Origin: Halorientalis persicus
Lineage (GTDB): Archaea > Halobacteriota > Halobacteria > Halobacteriales > Haloarculaceae
Direction: 5' to 3'
Length of the DNA stretch: 64,000 nucleotides
Assembly: GCF_900110215.1 (NCBI RefSeq)
Contig: NZ_FOCX01000022.1
Span: forward strand, 1 to 64,000
Shown here in pieces: positions 34,668-44,262 of the stretch. The notes under the pieces are model-generated. The model worked only from the letters and a program-made list of their open reading frames with translations. It did no database searches and had not been told where the DNA came from. Within the stretch, counting starts at the first letter, position 1. Each line of letters begins with the position of its first letter. Both the position numbers and the translations under genes were made by a program.

Positions 34668-34824
34668 CGTGTTCGAGAACCGACCTTGATTCGGTCTCGA
34701 ACGGACAGCTATGTAAAGCTACGTACTGGGTAACCGTCGGGATCACTCCGCCGTCCGTGAGTGGGGACGCGGAGCGACGCCACTACCGAACGAAAAATAA
34801 ATCGAGAGGATTGTCGGGCCGCGA

Positions 34825-35175
34825 TCAGCCGAACAGCTCGCCGAGGCCTTCGCCGCCGTCGCCTTCGTCTTCGTCGTCGTCGCCTTCGTCTTCGGCTTCG
34901 GCTTCCTCGGCCTCGTCGCCGCCTTCGTCGTCGCCGCCCTCTTCGAGTTCACCGTCGGCGCTACCGCCCGCGGGGGCGGCCGCACCGCCGGCCGGGACCG
35001 CTGCGGCCTGCTCGACGGCTTCCTCGATGTCGATGTCCTCCAGGGCCGCGACGAGGGCCTTGACGCGGGACTCCTCGACGTCGACGCCCGCCGCTTCGAG
35101 GACGCCCGTGATGTTGTCTTCGTTGATCTCTTCGCCAGTCTCGTTCAGGATGAGTGCTGCGTAAACGTATTCCAT
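34825..35175 (-). CDS. rpl12: Ribosomal protein P1 (L12 stalk protein)
   Basis: 116 aa. The N-terminal dimer domain ([56 protein letters not shown]) is followed by an Ala/Gly hinge and a very acidic tail ending GEGLGELFG, the conserved factor-binding end. Several dimers bind L10 to form the stalk that recruits elongation factors. It is the last gene of the L1-L10-P1 operon. Confidence 0.97.
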   Translation of the reverse strand: MEYVYAALILNETGEEINEDNITGVLEAAGVDVEESRVKALVAALEDIDIEEAVEQAAAVPAGGAAAPAGGSADGELEEGGDDEGGDEAEEAEAEDEGDDDEDEGDGGEGLGELFG

Positions 35176-35206
35176 GGTTGGTAGTCTTGTTGGTGGTATT
35201 TAGTTG

Positions 35207-36250
35207 TTAGCCGAACATCGCGCCCATCGCATCGCCCGTGTCACCGTCGTCGTCGTCATCGTCGGTGTCGTCGGGTTCAGCGTCGGCGTCCGCCTGGTCT
35301 TCCTCGCTGTCCTCGTCGTCACCCTCGTCGGGCTCCGCTTCGGTCTCGGGTTCGGCCGTCTCGACGCCCTGGAGCTCCTCGGGGAGCGCCTCGGGGTCGT
35401 CGATCTGGGCCGCCAGCGCCCGGACCTGTCCGTCCGCCTTGCTCAGGAGGTCGGGCATGAGGTCCTCGTCCTCGATGGCCGCCTGGAGGCCGACCGATTT
35501 GGCCTCGCCGGACGCCTTGCCGAGCAGCGACCCCACGGTCTGTGCGGTCGGGTAGACGGCGTTGATCGAGAGGTTGCGTGCGCCCGCGGCGGCGGCCTCG
35601 ATGTCCGCCTGGTACTCCTCGACGTCCAGTTCGAGCTCGTCGGGCTCGAAGAGGACGCCGTCGGCGAACACCGCCTGCAGGTCGAGCCCGACTTCCTTGG
35701 GCTCGATGCCGAGTTCGCTCAGTACGTTGGCGAGCTGGCTGTCGACGGTCTCGCCCGCCTCCAGCACCGTCGAGTCGGCCATGACCTGGATCGAGCCTTC
35801 CTGGATCCGGGCTTCGGCACCGACAGCCTGGAGTTCACCGACGAACTGACCCGGGTCCATCCCGGTGTCGCCCTCCGGAATCACGATGTCGTTGGGGGCG
35901 ACCTCGCCGTCGTTGATCGGCGCGGAGGTCTTGGAGGCCTCCAGCTGCTGGTACAGCGTGAACGGGTTGTCGTTCGTGCCGATGAGGCCGACCTGGCCAC
36001 CGATGTACTCGGTGAGGTCTTCGAGGCCGGCGTCGACTTCGTCGAGGGCGCGCTCCATCAGCGTGTTCCGGCTGACGCGGAGCTCGGCGGTGCCGTGCAG
36101 GTTGGCCCGCATATCCTGGAGCTGACGGCTCGGAATGCCGGCGATGTTGACGATGCCGACCGAGTCGTAGCTCTCCAGTGTGGCGACGAGGTCGTCGACC
36201 TCCTCTTTTTTCCACTGCGGAATGGTCTCTGTCTTGCGTTCTGCGCTCAT
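35207..36250 (-). CDS. rpl10: Ribosomal protein L10 (P0)
   Basis: 347 aa. The start [48 protein letters not shown] is typical of archaeal L10. Helices in the C-terminal third carry the P1 dimers, and the end shares the acidic tail and GAMFG with P1. It anchors the stalk to 23S rRNA next to L11. Its start is 1 nt after the L1 stop. Confidence 0.97.
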   Translation of the reverse strand: MSAERKTETIPQWKKEEVDDLVATLESYDSVGIVNIAGIPSRQLQDMRANLHGTAELRVSRNTLMERALDEVDAGLEDLTEYIGGQVGLIGTNDNPFTLYQQLEASKTSAPINDGEVAPNDIVIPEGDTGMDPGQFVGELQAVGAEARIQEGSIQVMADSTVLEAGETVDSQLANVLSELGIEPKEVGLDLQAVFADGVLFEPDELELDVEEYQADIEAAAAGARNLSINAVYPTAQTVGSLLGKASGEAKSVGLQAAIEDEDLMPDLLSKADGQVRALAAQIDDPEALPEELQGVETAEPETEAEPDEGDDEDSEEDQADADAEPDDTDDDDDDGDTGDAMGAMFG

Positions 36251-36251
36251 A

Positions 36252-36890
36252 TTAGGCCACCTCGACGGCCGGGCCCATCGTGGTCTTGACGAACACCGAG
36301 TCGATGTTCAGCGGGCCCTTCTCGAGCTCGGCGTGCAGGCGCCGGAGGATGACGTCGATGTTGTCCGCGATGTTCTCGGCGTCCATGTCCTCCGCGCCGA
36401 CGCGCGTGTGGAAGGTCCGCCGGTCGCGGCTCCGGAGCTGCACCGTGTTTTTCATTCGGTTGACGACCTCGACGACGTCGTCGTCGGGGTCGAGCGGTTC
36501 GGGCATCTTCCCGCGCGGGCCAAGCACCGTACCGAGATAGCGACCGATGTCCTGCATCATGTCCTGCTCGGCGATGAAGAAGTCGGTCTCGTCGGCGAGG
36601 TCCTTGGCCGCGTCGTCGTCGTCGCCCAGTTCTTCGAGGTCGTCGCCGTCCAGCACGTCGTCGGCGGCGTCCTCCGCACGCAGGGCGGTCTCGCCCTCCG
36701 CGAAGACGACGATACTCGTTTCCTGGCCCGTCCCCTCGGGGAGGACGACGCCAGTGTCGACGCGGTTCGACGGGTCGTCGAGGTCTAGGTCGCGCAGATT
36801 GATCGCGAGGTCGACCGTCTCGCGGAAATTCCGCGGCGGTGCGTCCTCGAGTGCGCTAGATACTGCTTGCTCTATGTCCTGATCTGCCAT
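36252..36890 (-). CDS. rpl1: Ribosomal protein L1
   Basis: 212 aa with family landmarks [29 protein letters not shown] and a C-terminal [10 protein letters not shown]. It is part of the mobile L1 stalk near the E site. In archaea L1 also binds its own mRNA to limit translation; the hairpin at 36926-36957 in the leader is the likely site here. Confidence 0.97.
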   Translation of the reverse strand: MADQDIEQAVSSALEDAPPRNFRETVDLAINLRDLDLDDPSNRVDTGVVLPEGTGQETSIVVFAEGETALRAEDAADDVLDGDDLEELGDDDDAAKDLADETDFFIAEQDMMQDIGRYLGTVLGPRGKMPEPLDPDDDVVEVVNRMKNTVQLRSRDRRTFHTRVGAEDMDAENIADNIDVILRRLHAELEKGPLNIDSVFVKTTMGPAVEVA

Positions 36891-36925
36891 CGTTCACCTC
36901 CGTAGTACGCGTAACGCTCCTACGG

Positions 36926-36957
36926 GTCAGTGAAACAGGCGAAGCCTGTCTCACCCG
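36926..36957 (-). promoter_or_regulatory. rpl1: Leader hairpin before L1, candidate autoregulatory site
   Basis: In the mRNA sense GUGAGACAGG pairs with CCUGUUUCAC over a CUUCG loop. An outer CGGG/CCCG helix is set off by an asymmetric CUGA bulge. A G-U pair in this strand would be a mismatch on the other. Two helices around an asymmetric loop is the general form of L1-binding sites. Binding itself is inferred. Confidence 0.45.
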
Positions 36958-37016
36958 GAAGGTGGCCGATGCGAAACTTAAACCCGTCGAACCGGTCCCG
37001 CGACCGCCCGAATCCG

Positions 37017-38066
37017 CTAGAACGCCCCGGTCCGCAGGCTGAACGAGTTCCCGCCGCCCGTACTCGATCCCTGCTGGCACCGACTGACCGTCTCGCGCGC
37101 CTGCCGGCTGAGACGGTCGCCCTCGGTTCTATCGCCCCGCTCGTAGGCGCGTGCCGCCTCGGCCAGGGTCGGCGACGCGTCGGCGAGCGCTTCGATTCGA
37201 CACCGCACCTGATCGAGGGCCGCCTGCGGGATCACGACCCCGCCGTCGAGACGCGAATCGTCGAACCCGGCGACGGCGTCCCGGTAGTGTGTCCCCGCGG
37301 CCTCGTACCGTCGTTCGGCCCGGGCGAACGATCCGCGGTCCATCGCGGTCTCGGCCGTTTGCAGGTCCGCCATCCCCGCCAGAAACGGCTCCATCCCGTC
37401 GAGGTACACGTCCAGGAAGTCCGCGCGGCGGCGCAACTCCACCACCGCGTCCCGGAACGGTGCGACCGACACCGACAGCTCCGAGAGTGCGCCCGTGTCG
37501 ATCCCGCCGAGCGTGTCTAGCACCTCGTCGGCAACCGGCCGCACGTCCCCGATCGCCCGGTGACTCTCGAACAGCGCCGTCGTCGCCGTCTCGTACCGGT
37601 TCCGGTCGCTGCGCCGTTGCATTTCGCTGTAGCTTTCGGCACCCGTGGCGTAGTCGACGAACATCGGGCCAGCCCGCTCGTGGGCGTCGGCCAGTCCCGA
37701 CAGCGCAGTGACGACACCGTCGGGGGCGTCGGCCGCCGACAGGTTGCGGCGTGCCCGTTCGACCCGGTCGGTCACCGCCCCGTCGTCGAACGTCGTCGGT
37801 GCGTCTTCGACCGAACTGGCGACGGTCTCGGCGTAGCTCTCGAACTGCTCGTTGTTGTCCGCCAGCGCCGCGACCGCGCGCTGTAGCGAGTCCCCTCCCG
37901 CATCCGCATCGTCCGCATCGTCCGTCGCCGCTGTCTCGGCAGGTCCGTCGTCGTCACTCCCACCGTCGTCCCCGCCCCCATCGTCACCGAAGTTGACGGT
38001 CACACACCCCGCCAGCCCCACCGGCAGTGATGCGCCAGCCGCCGTGAGGACGGTTCGTCGCTCCAT
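37017..38066 (-). CDS. Tat-exported lipoprotein of unknown function
   Basis: 349 aa with a twin-arginine signal and lipobox: MERRTVLTAAGASLPVGLAGC, lipidated Cys21. An Asp/Gly-rich linker (30-65) precedes a fully helical domain of about 270 residues without recognised motifs. The gene sits between rpl11 and the rpl1 operon. It is not a ribosomal gene and looks like a later insertion into the cluster. Confidence 0.8.
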   Translation of the reverse strand: MERRTVLTAAGASLPVGLAGCVTVNFGDDGGGDDGGSDDDGPAETAATDDADDADAGGDSLQRAVAALADNNEQFESYAETVASSVEDAPTTFDDGAVTDRVERARRNLSAADAPDGVVTALSGLADAHERAGPMFVDYATGAESYSEMQRRSDRNRYETATTALFESHRAIGDVRPVADEVLDTLGGIDTGALSELSVSVAPFRDAVVELRRRADFLDVYLDGMEPFLAGMADLQTAETAMDRGSFARAERRYEAAGTHYRDAVAGFDDSRLDGGVVIPQAALDQVRCRIEALADASPTLAEAARAYERGDRTEGDRLSRQARETVSRCQQGSSTGGGNSFSLRTGAF

Positions 38067-38197
38067 ACATATGCTTCAGCTGATAAATTCTTCAAAGTAC
38101 GGGTCGCTTCGACGCTCGAACTGTGGTGCGGTCGACCGACCGGTGTCGGGGTCGTAGACCGCAGGAAGAGAGTCGATTTGCGAGTGCTCGCGGCGAC

Positions 38198-38686
38198 TTA
38201 CGCCGAGGCTTCTTCGGCGAACTCGTCGTCGTACTCGCCCTCGTCGATGCGTTCCTTGAACTCGCGGGGGTCGTTGCCCTCGATGGTGACGCCCAGCGAG
38301 GTGCAGGTCCCGACGACTTCCTTGGCGGCGTTTTTCAGGTCGTAGGCCAGCAGGTCCGGGTGTTTCTGCTCGGCGATCTGTTTGACCTGATCGACCGACA
38401 GATCCGCGACGAAGTTCTCCTGGGGTTCGCCGCTGCCGGTCTCGAAGCCGGCCTCGTCTTTGACGAGTTCGGCCGTCGGCGGGACGCCGACCTCGATGTC
38501 GAAGTCGCCCTCGTCGTCGTACTCGACGGTGACGGGGACTTCGGTGCCGTCGAAGGCTTCGGTCTGGTCGTTGATCTCCTGGACGACTGCCTGCACGTCG
38601 ACGGGCGTCGGGCCGAGTTCCGGGCCGAGCGGCGGTCCGGGGTTGGCCTGCCCGCCAGGGACGAGTACTTCGATGGTTCCAGCCAT
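38198..38686 (-). CDS. rpl11: Ribosomal protein L11
   Basis: 162 aa from MAGTIEVLVPGGQANPGPPLGPELG, the proline-rich thiostrepton-loop signature. The C-terminal RNA-binding domain reads LKNAAKEVVGTCTSLGVTIEG. It binds the GTPase centre of 23S rRNA with L10. The start at 38686 matches the family; codons upstream do not. Confidence 0.97.
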   Translation of the reverse strand: MAGTIEVLVPGGQANPGPPLGPELGPTPVDVQAVVQEINDQTEAFDGTEVPVTVEYDDEGDFDIEVGVPPTAELVKDEAGFETGSGEPQENFVADLSVDQVKQIAEQKHPDLLAYDLKNAAKEVVGTCTSLGVTIEGNDPREFKERIDEGEYDDEFAEEASA

Positions 38687-38803
38687 ATCGAACCTATCGT
38701 GGAGGCGCGCTTTTAACGGTTGCTTTCCGCGGCCGGCGTGTCGACGGGGCACACGCTCCGGGTCGAGAGTGACAGAACGGGGACGATGGGCGGTGTCGCC
38801 CGA

Positions 38804-39007
38804 CTACTGGACCGAGATGCCGTTCCGAGAGAGGTACGCGCTCGCTTCCTTGATCTCGACGGGACTGCCGACGATGCGCACCCCCTGCTCTTCGGAACGG
38901 ATCGTTAGCGTAAACCGGTGCTCCAGTTCCTCCCGGAGGCCGTCGAGCGCTTCCTCCGGGAGCAGGATTTGCGTACTGTCGCGCAGCAGGGCCGCGTCGG
39001 GCATCAT
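38804..39007 (-). CDS. Small conserved haloarchaeal protein (VNG_1110C-like)
   Basis: About 67 residues from MMPDAALLRDSTQILLPEEAL, with the core FTLTIRSEEQGVRIVGSPVEIKEASAYLSRNGISV. As recalled, a short family of this type lies next to rpl11 in Halobacterium. A longer start at 39079 is open. The function is unknown. Confidence 0.6.
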   Translation of the reverse strand: MMPDAALLRDSTQILLPEEALDGLREELEHRFTLTIRSEEQGVRIVGSPVEIKEASAYLSRNGISVQ

Positions 39008-39085
39008 CCGAAAAAAGGCCATCTCGCCGTATAGGTGTATCGAAACGGTTCCCGCAGGACGCTCGGCGTCGCCGGCCACCGTCGG

Positions 39086-39742
39086 TTACCCACGTAGTAG
39101 ATTCATGACTTCCTCGGCCACGTCGGGTTCGACAGCGACCACGTAGCGTTTCCCGGGATCCAGCGTCGTCTCCGGCCCGGCGATGCGCTCTCCGTCGTCG
39201 TCGGAGATGACGATCGCTCCGGTGGGGAAGTTGACGTTCGACAGCCGCTTGTTCGCTGCCGGCGCACCCTCGGCGACCCGGACCTGCATGATGTCCAGCG
39301 TCTCGGTCACGTCGCTGATGCTCACCACGTCGCCACCGATAATCTCGTTCGCGGCCATCCGCGCGCCCGCGCGTTCGGGAAACACCACGCCGTCGACGAA
39401 CCGCGTGTACTCCTCCCCACCCAGCCGTTCGACACGGGCGATGGTCCGGAGGTCGTCGCCGTTCATCTCCTTGGCTTCGAGACAGACGGCGAGGTTCACG
39501 CCGGTCGAGGCAGTCAGGCCCGCGATCACGTCGGCGCGTTCCACGTCGGCCTGTTCCAGAATCGCCGGGTCGGTCGCATCACCCTGGATGATCGTCGCGA
39601 CGTACTCGTCGGCGATGGCGTCACACACCTCCGGGTCACGCTCCACGACGGTGATGTCGTGGCCTCTGTCCGCGAGGATGTCCGTTGTCTGGAAACCGAC
39701 GCGTCCACCGCCAACGATGATAACGTTCAGATCCTGAGTCAT
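39086..39742 (-). CDS. trkA: TrkA-type NAD-binding regulatory protein
   Basis: 218 aa. An RCK-N domain with Rossmann motif VIIVGGGRVGFQTTDIL and acidic strand end TVVERD, then an RCK-C domain (about 135-218). The family gates potassium transporters in response to nucleotides. Its ATG lies 2 nt behind the permease stop, so it probably regulates that transporter. Confidence 0.88.
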   Translation of the reverse strand: MTQDLNVIIVGGGRVGFQTTDILADRGHDITVVERDPEVCDAIADEYVATIIQGDATDPAILEQADVERADVIAGLTASTGVNLAVCLEAKEMNGDDLRTIARVERLGGEEYTRFVDGVVFPERAGARMAANEIIGGDVVSISDVTETLDIMQVRVAEGAPAANKRLSNVNFPTGAIVISDDDGERIAGPETTLDPGKRYVVAVEPDVAEEVMNLLRG

Positions 39743-39744
39743 GT

Positions 39745-41214
39745 TCAGTCGTCCTCCTGTGGCACCGCGTCCGCCGTCGTCTCGGGCGGGCCCGAATCGC
39801 TGGTCTCCCCGCGTGACCGCCACCGGTTCAGGCCGAGATAGGCCAGGCCGCCAAGCAGTATCCAACCGACGCTGAGCGCCAGCGCCAGCGGATCCGTTCG
39901 CACCAGATACCAGACGAGTACACCTGTCAGAACGAGGTTCAGCACGATCCCCAGTATCGGCGGTACCGGGTAGTAAGGCATCTCGTAGGGTCGTTTCATG
40001 TCGGGTCGCTCGCGGCGCAACCGGATGACTGCGCCGTTGACGACGATAAACGAGAGCAGGAAAAACAGGCTGGACATATTGCCCGCGCTCTTTGTCGGCA
40101 GGGCCACCGAGCCAAGCATGACGACCGCACTCGCGAGAATCGCCACGAAGGGCGTCCCGAACCGGTGGTGGAGCTGGCCGATAGAGGGCAACAACTGGCC
40201 CTCACGCCCCATCGAGAACGCGACCCGAGACGAGGCGATGACGACGGCGTTCAGCGCGGTCAGCGTCGAGAACACCGCGCCGAAGACGATGATCGCGCCG
40301 CCGTTTTGAATCACCGGTAGCCCCGTCGGCATGAACTCGGTCGCCGCCTGTGCGATGCCTGCCTCCCCGGCCTCGGCCAGGCCCTGGGCCCCGAGGGTCC
40401 CGACGGCGACCGTGACGACCGCCAGGTAGACCACGACGGTCACCGCGAGGCTCAAAAAGATCGCCTTGGGGATGTTCTCACGGGGATTCTCCACTTCTTC
40501 CGTCACCGTCGTGATGAGGTCGTACCCCTCGAACGCGATGAAGGTCAGCCCCATCGCGGGGAGGATGGCGAAGGCACCACCGTCGGCCGGAAAGAGCGGC
40601 TGGAACTCCGCGGTCGAGAACATCGGCGAGAGCGCGCCGAAGGCGACGAACACCACCAGAATGCCGACCTTCACGAGGGTGAAGATGGTCTCGACGCTCC
40701 CGCTGGCGGCGGTCGAGGCGGCGTTCAGCGCGACCAGCAACAGGACCGCGGTGAACGCCAGGCCGACGCTGACTGGGACGGCAGCGTCGAGCAGCGGGAG
40801 CGCGACCGCGCCCACCTGATCAGGGGCCGGCGCGAACCCGTAGACGTGGAGCAGTTCGAGGAAGTTCGGGGCGAAACCCAGCGCGTACAGCGCGCCGGCG
40901 ATCATGTACGCGAACCAGAGCATCCAGCCCATCAGGAACGAGCTCAGGTCGTCGAACACCTCCCGGACGAAGGCGTACCCCCCGCCACTCTTGGGGATCG
41001 CGGAGGCGAGTTCGGCGTACGAGAGGCCGGTGAAGGCCGTGACGACGCCGTTCAACGCGAACACGGCGATCGCGGCCGGGCCGGCGATCTCGGCGGCCAG
41101 GCCGGTCAACACGAAGATGCCCGCGCCGATCATCGCGCCCATGCCGATCATGGTGGCGTCGAGCAGGCCAAGTTCGGCTTCGGGTTTGCGCTCGCCGTGA
41201 CTGCCGCTACTCAT
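39745..41214 (-). CDS. APC superfamily amino acid/cation permease
   Basis: 489 aa, with twelve hydrophobic helices. Helix 1 carries MIGMGAMIGAGIFVLTG, helix 6 has TFIAFEGYDLITTVTEEVENPRENIPKA, both APC signatures. The start is taken at MSSGSHGE; upstream codons do not look like this family. Coupling to a TrkA/RCK subunit suggests regulation by nucleotide or an ion-linked role. Substrate unknown. Confidence 0.88.
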   Translation of the reverse strand: MSSGSHGERKPEAELGLLDATMIGMGAMIGAGIFVLTGLAAEIAGPAAIAVFALNGVVTAFTGLSYAELASAIPKSGGGYAFVREVFDDLSSFLMGWMLWFAYMIAGALYALGFAPNFLELLHVYGFAPAPDQVGAVALPLLDAAVPVSVGLAFTAVLLLVALNAASTAASGSVETIFTLVKVGILVVFVAFGALSPMFSTAEFQPLFPADGGAFAILPAMGLTFIAFEGYDLITTVTEEVENPRENIPKAIFLSLAVTVVVYLAVVTVAVGTLGAQGLAEAGEAGIAQAATEFMPTGLPVIQNGGAIIVFGAVFSTLTALNAVVIASSRVAFSMGREGQLLPSIGQLHHRFGTPFVAILASAVVMLGSVALPTKSAGNMSSLFFLLSFIVVNGAVIRLRRERPDMKRPYEMPYYPVPPILGIVLNLVLTGVLVWYLVRTDPLALALSVGWILLGGLAYLGLNRWRSRGETSDSGPPETTADAVPQEDD

Positions 41215-41402
41215 CGGTTCCCTCCTGGTACCAGTGATCTCGTCTCGTAGCGACGGGCCGGCCGGTTCCGGTGTGCATCCATCCGTGCCCTCTCGCCCGT
41301 CGCTCATAATTCCTCGGCGCGATTCCCAGTCTGTGGGGTCGACGGCCCAGCGACGAGACCCAACGAAAGCGCTTTTGCATCGCGGTTGCCGACTGTCCCC
41401 TA

Positions 41403-42515
41403 ATGGGCCTGGAGGAGGAGATCGAGGAGATCGAAGAGGAGATAGCCGAGACTCCGTACAACAAGTCGACTGAGGCCCACATCGGCCGGCTGAAGTCCAA
41501 ACTCGCACAGAAAAAAGAGGAACTCGAGAAACAGCAGTCCGGGTCGGGCGGTGGCGGCGGCTACGCCGTCGAGAAACACGGCGACGCCACCGTCGCGCTC
41601 GTGGGGTTTCCCAGCGTCGGCAAGTCGACCCTTCTGAACGCCCTGACCAACGCCGACAGCGAGGTCGGCGAGTACGAGTTCACCACGCTCGACGTCAACC
41701 CCGGAATGTTGCAGTACAACGGCGCGAACATCCAGATGCTGGACGTGCCCGGTCTCATCGAGGGGGCCGCCGAGGGCCGCGGTGACGGGCAGGCGGTCCT
41801 CTCGGTCGTCCGGACGGCCGATCTCGTGGTCTTCGTCATGGACGTGTTCGAGATCGACCAGTACGCGCGCCTGCGCGAAGAACTATACAAGAACGACGTC
41901 CGGGTCGACACCGAGCCCCCGCGGGTGACCATCCGCCGGAAAGGGAAAGGCGGCATCGACGTGAACGCCAGCGCGGACCTCGATCTGGACGAGGAGACGA
42001 TCAAGCAGGTCCTCCGCGACCAGGGGTTCGTCAACGCCAACGTGACCGTCGGCGAACAGGTCGACATCGACCGCCTCATCGACGGCGTGATGGACAACCG
42101 GGTCTATCTCCCCTCCATCGAGGTCGTCAACAAGGCCGACCTGATCGAACCCGACTACCTCCCGACCGTGGAGGAGAACCTCCGGGACCACGACATCGAC
42201 CCCGACGAGGCGGTGTTCATCAGCGCCGAGGAGGGGAAAGGGCTGGACGCGCTGAAAGAGCGTATCTGGGACGCGCTCGGACTGATCCGCATCTACATGG
42301 ACAAGCCGGGTCGGGGCGTCGACTACGAGGAACCCCTCATCCTGCGTTCGGGTGCGACCGTCGAGGACGCCTGTGAGAAACTCGGCGGCGAGTTCGAGGA
42401 ACGGTTCCGCTTCGCCCGTGTCTCCGGGTCGAGCGCCAAACACGACGAACAACAGGTCGGACAGGACCACGAACTCGCGGACGAGGATGTGTTGCGGCTC
42501 GTGACTCGCAAGTGA
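41403..42515 (+). CDS. DRG/Obg-type GTPase
   Basis: 370 aa. A helical N-terminus (1-45) leads to the G domain: G1 GFPSVGKST, G2/3 with TTLDVNPGM and DVPGLIEGAAEGRGDG, and G4 NKAD. A TGS domain (about 290-368) closes it. This is the archaeal counterpart of eukaryotic DRG1/DRG2, linked to ribosomes during translation. Confidence 0.95.
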   Translation: MGLEEEIEEIEEEIAETPYNKSTEAHIGRLKSKLAQKKEELEKQQSGSGGGGGYAVEKHGDATVALVGFPSVGKSTLLNALTNADSEVGEYEFTTLDVNPGMLQYNGANIQMLDVPGLIEGAAEGRGDGQAVLSVVRTADLVVFVMDVFEIDQYARLREELYKNDVRVDTEPPRVTIRRKGKGGIDVNASADLDLDEETIKQVLRDQGFVNANVTVGEQVDIDRLIDGVMDNRVYLPSIEVVNKADLIEPDYLPTVEENLRDHDIDPDEAVFISAEEGKGLDALKERIWDALGLIRIYMDKPGRGVDYEEPLILRSGATVEDACEKLGGEFEERFRFARVSGSSAKHDEQQVGQDHELADEDVLRLVTRK

Positions 42516-43012
42516 TGGTAGGGCGATCCGGACCTGACGAATCGGACACGCGACAGCGACTCCATCGCGTTCTCGTGGCCGTCGCCGTCGCCCTCCTTCC
42601 CTGGACCGTCGTGTTCACCCGGCAGTACGTCGACCTGTTCTTTTCGTTCGGGCTCGTCCCGCTGGGTCCGTCAGGGCTGACGCCGATCACCGACTTCTAC
42701 TTCCGGCACACGGCCGGACTACCTGGGTACCTGAACGCCTGGGGACTGGGCGCGTTGCTGTTCGCGGTCGGGCTGGCGAACGCGCTGTTCGGACTGATGA
42801 GCGAGCGGCTCGGGCTCTCCCTGCGGGAAGACCCGCGGGTCACGGCGGCGATGTACGTCTTCGCCGGACTCGGGCAACTCGTGTTCGCTGTCGGGTTCCT
42901 CCGGCGACCCGCCGGGTACGTCGCCGTTCCGTTCGGGACGGTCCTCCTCTGGGGACTGGTCTGGCGGTACTACCGGCGGGACCTGGCCGCAGTGTTCGAG
43001 TACCGCGGCTGA
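42515..43012 (+). CDS. Four-helix membrane protein, unknown (TIGR04206-like)
   Basis: About 165 residues, start overlapping the DRG stop (TGATG). Four hydrophobic helices are evident (about 20-36, 72-92, 108-128, 132-150). It resembles a haloarchaeal membrane family catalogued as TIGR04206, by memory. Coupling to the GTPase gene suggests co-expression only. Confidence 0.65.
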   Translation: MVGRSGPDESDTRQRLHRVLVAVAVALLPWTVVFTRQYVDLFFSFGLVPLGPSGLTPITDFYFRHTAGLPGYLNAWGLGALLFAVGLANALFGLMSERLGLSLREDPRVTAAMYVFAGLGQLVFAVGFLRRPAGYVAVPFGTVLLWGLVWRYYRRDLAAVFEYRG

Positions 43013-43065
43013 CACGCGATTCCCCCGTCGATATCCTTTTCGGCGTTCCACCCCAGCCACTGGGT

Positions 43066-43821
43066 ATGCACGCGACGCTCGACCACACGATGATGCGCGT
43101 CGAGGACTTAGAGGAGTCCCTGGACTGGTACCAGACCCACTTCGACTACGAGGAGTACGGCCGCTGGGAGGCCGACACCTTCACCAACGTCTTCCTCGGC
43201 CCCGCGGACAAACACGAGGACGGAGCGCTACTGGAACTCACCTACAACCACGACGACCGAACCTACGACTTCGGCGACGCGTGGGGGCACGTTGCGGTCC
43301 GCTGTGACGACGTGTACGAGGCCTACGACGAACTGATGGACGAGGGCGTCGAGGACTACCGCGACCCCGACTCCTGTGGCGGGCAGTACGCGTTCGTCAC
43401 CGATCCGGACGGCCACGAGATCGAGATCGTCGAGCGCGACCACGGCGCGAAGTGGAGTCTCGACCACACGATGCTCCGTGTCGAGGACGCCGACGAAGCC
43501 ATCGGCTGGTTCACCCGAAAGCTGGAGTACGACCTCTTCCGCCGCGAGGAGTTCGACGACTTCGCGCTGTACTTCCTCAAGCCCGCCGGGGCCGCCCCCG
43601 AGGAGATGTCCGTCGAACTCACGTACAACTACGACGGGCGCACGTACGACGTGGGCGACGCCTGGGGTCACGTCGCGGTGCAGGCCGACGACCTGCACGA
43701 GTTCTGGGGCACGCTCATGACTCGCCACGCCGCGGACTACCGCGATCCCGAGAGCTGTGGGGATCGCTACGCGTTCACGAAGACGATGGACGGCCACGAA
43801 GTCGAAGTCGTCACGAACTGA
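43066..43821 (+). CDS. Two-domain VOC/glyoxalase-fold protein
   Basis: 251 aa built of two vicinal-oxygen-chelate modules with the same pattern: LDHTMMRVEDLEESLDWYQ and LDHTMLRVEDADEAIGWF, each followed by ELTYN and GHVAV, and ending in GHEIEIVE and GHEVEVV. Metal ligands His and Glu are conserved in each half. A lactoylglutathione lyase-like role, probably with another thiol in haloarchaea, is a family guess. Confidence 0.85.
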   Translation: MHATLDHTMMRVEDLEESLDWYQTHFDYEEYGRWEADTFTNVFLGPADKHEDGALLELTYNHDDRTYDFGDAWGHVAVRCDDVYEAYDELMDEGVEDYRDPDSCGGQYAFVTDPDGHEIEIVERDHGAKWSLDHTMLRVEDADEAIGWFTRKLEYDLFRREEFDDFALYFLKPAGAAPEEMSVELTYNYDGRTYDVGDAWGHVAVQADDLHEFWGTLMTRHAADYRDPESCGDRYAFTKTMDGHEVEVVTN

Positions 43822-44112
43822 TCCCGACCGGCCGACAGGTCACACCTCGGACTCGTTTTTGGTTCTAGATCATCCAGTCTCCACGCTCGTCTACTCCCTG
43901 ACTGGCACTCGCTCCCGGTCTGGAAGCCTTCGTCTACCGTTCCGACTGCGTGCCAGATTCTGACCGCTGTTTCCCGCCTGCTCGTGTCAGACGACTGTTA
44001 GCCGCTGGGCTGACGCCCTCACATCTGAGGCGAAATTCCGGACTCAGAGCCTCGAACCCGCGATATCGGGGTGTGTGGGATGGTGTCAACCCGCGGATTT
44101 GACCACAAAGCA
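43822..44112. other. Intergenic region before the S-layer gene
   Basis: About 290 bp with no supported gene. A short ORF on either strand lacks family resemblance. It ends in the S-layer promoter. Confidence 0.5.
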
Positions 44113-44120
44113 TTTATAAT
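44113..44120 (+). promoter_or_regulatory. S-layer promoter TATA box and long leader
   Basis: TTTATAAT preceded by purine-rich ACAAAG makes a strong haloarchaeal promoter. Transcription would begin near 44142, giving a 120-nt leader before ATG 44263. Long leaders with hairpins (here CCGCGG...CCGCGG, about 44195-44220) are known for S-layer genes of other haloarchaea. Confidence 0.55.
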
Positions 44121-44262
44121 GAGCACCAGTTGTTCTGACCGTACCCCTAACCATGGTGACAGTATCGAGTACGGTTCGACAGTCTCCCCGCGGCGGTTGT
44201 GCAGGCCGCGGCTGTCCTGCGGGAAAGGTGCTGGCACCGCCCGAAAAGCACAAACACAAACT

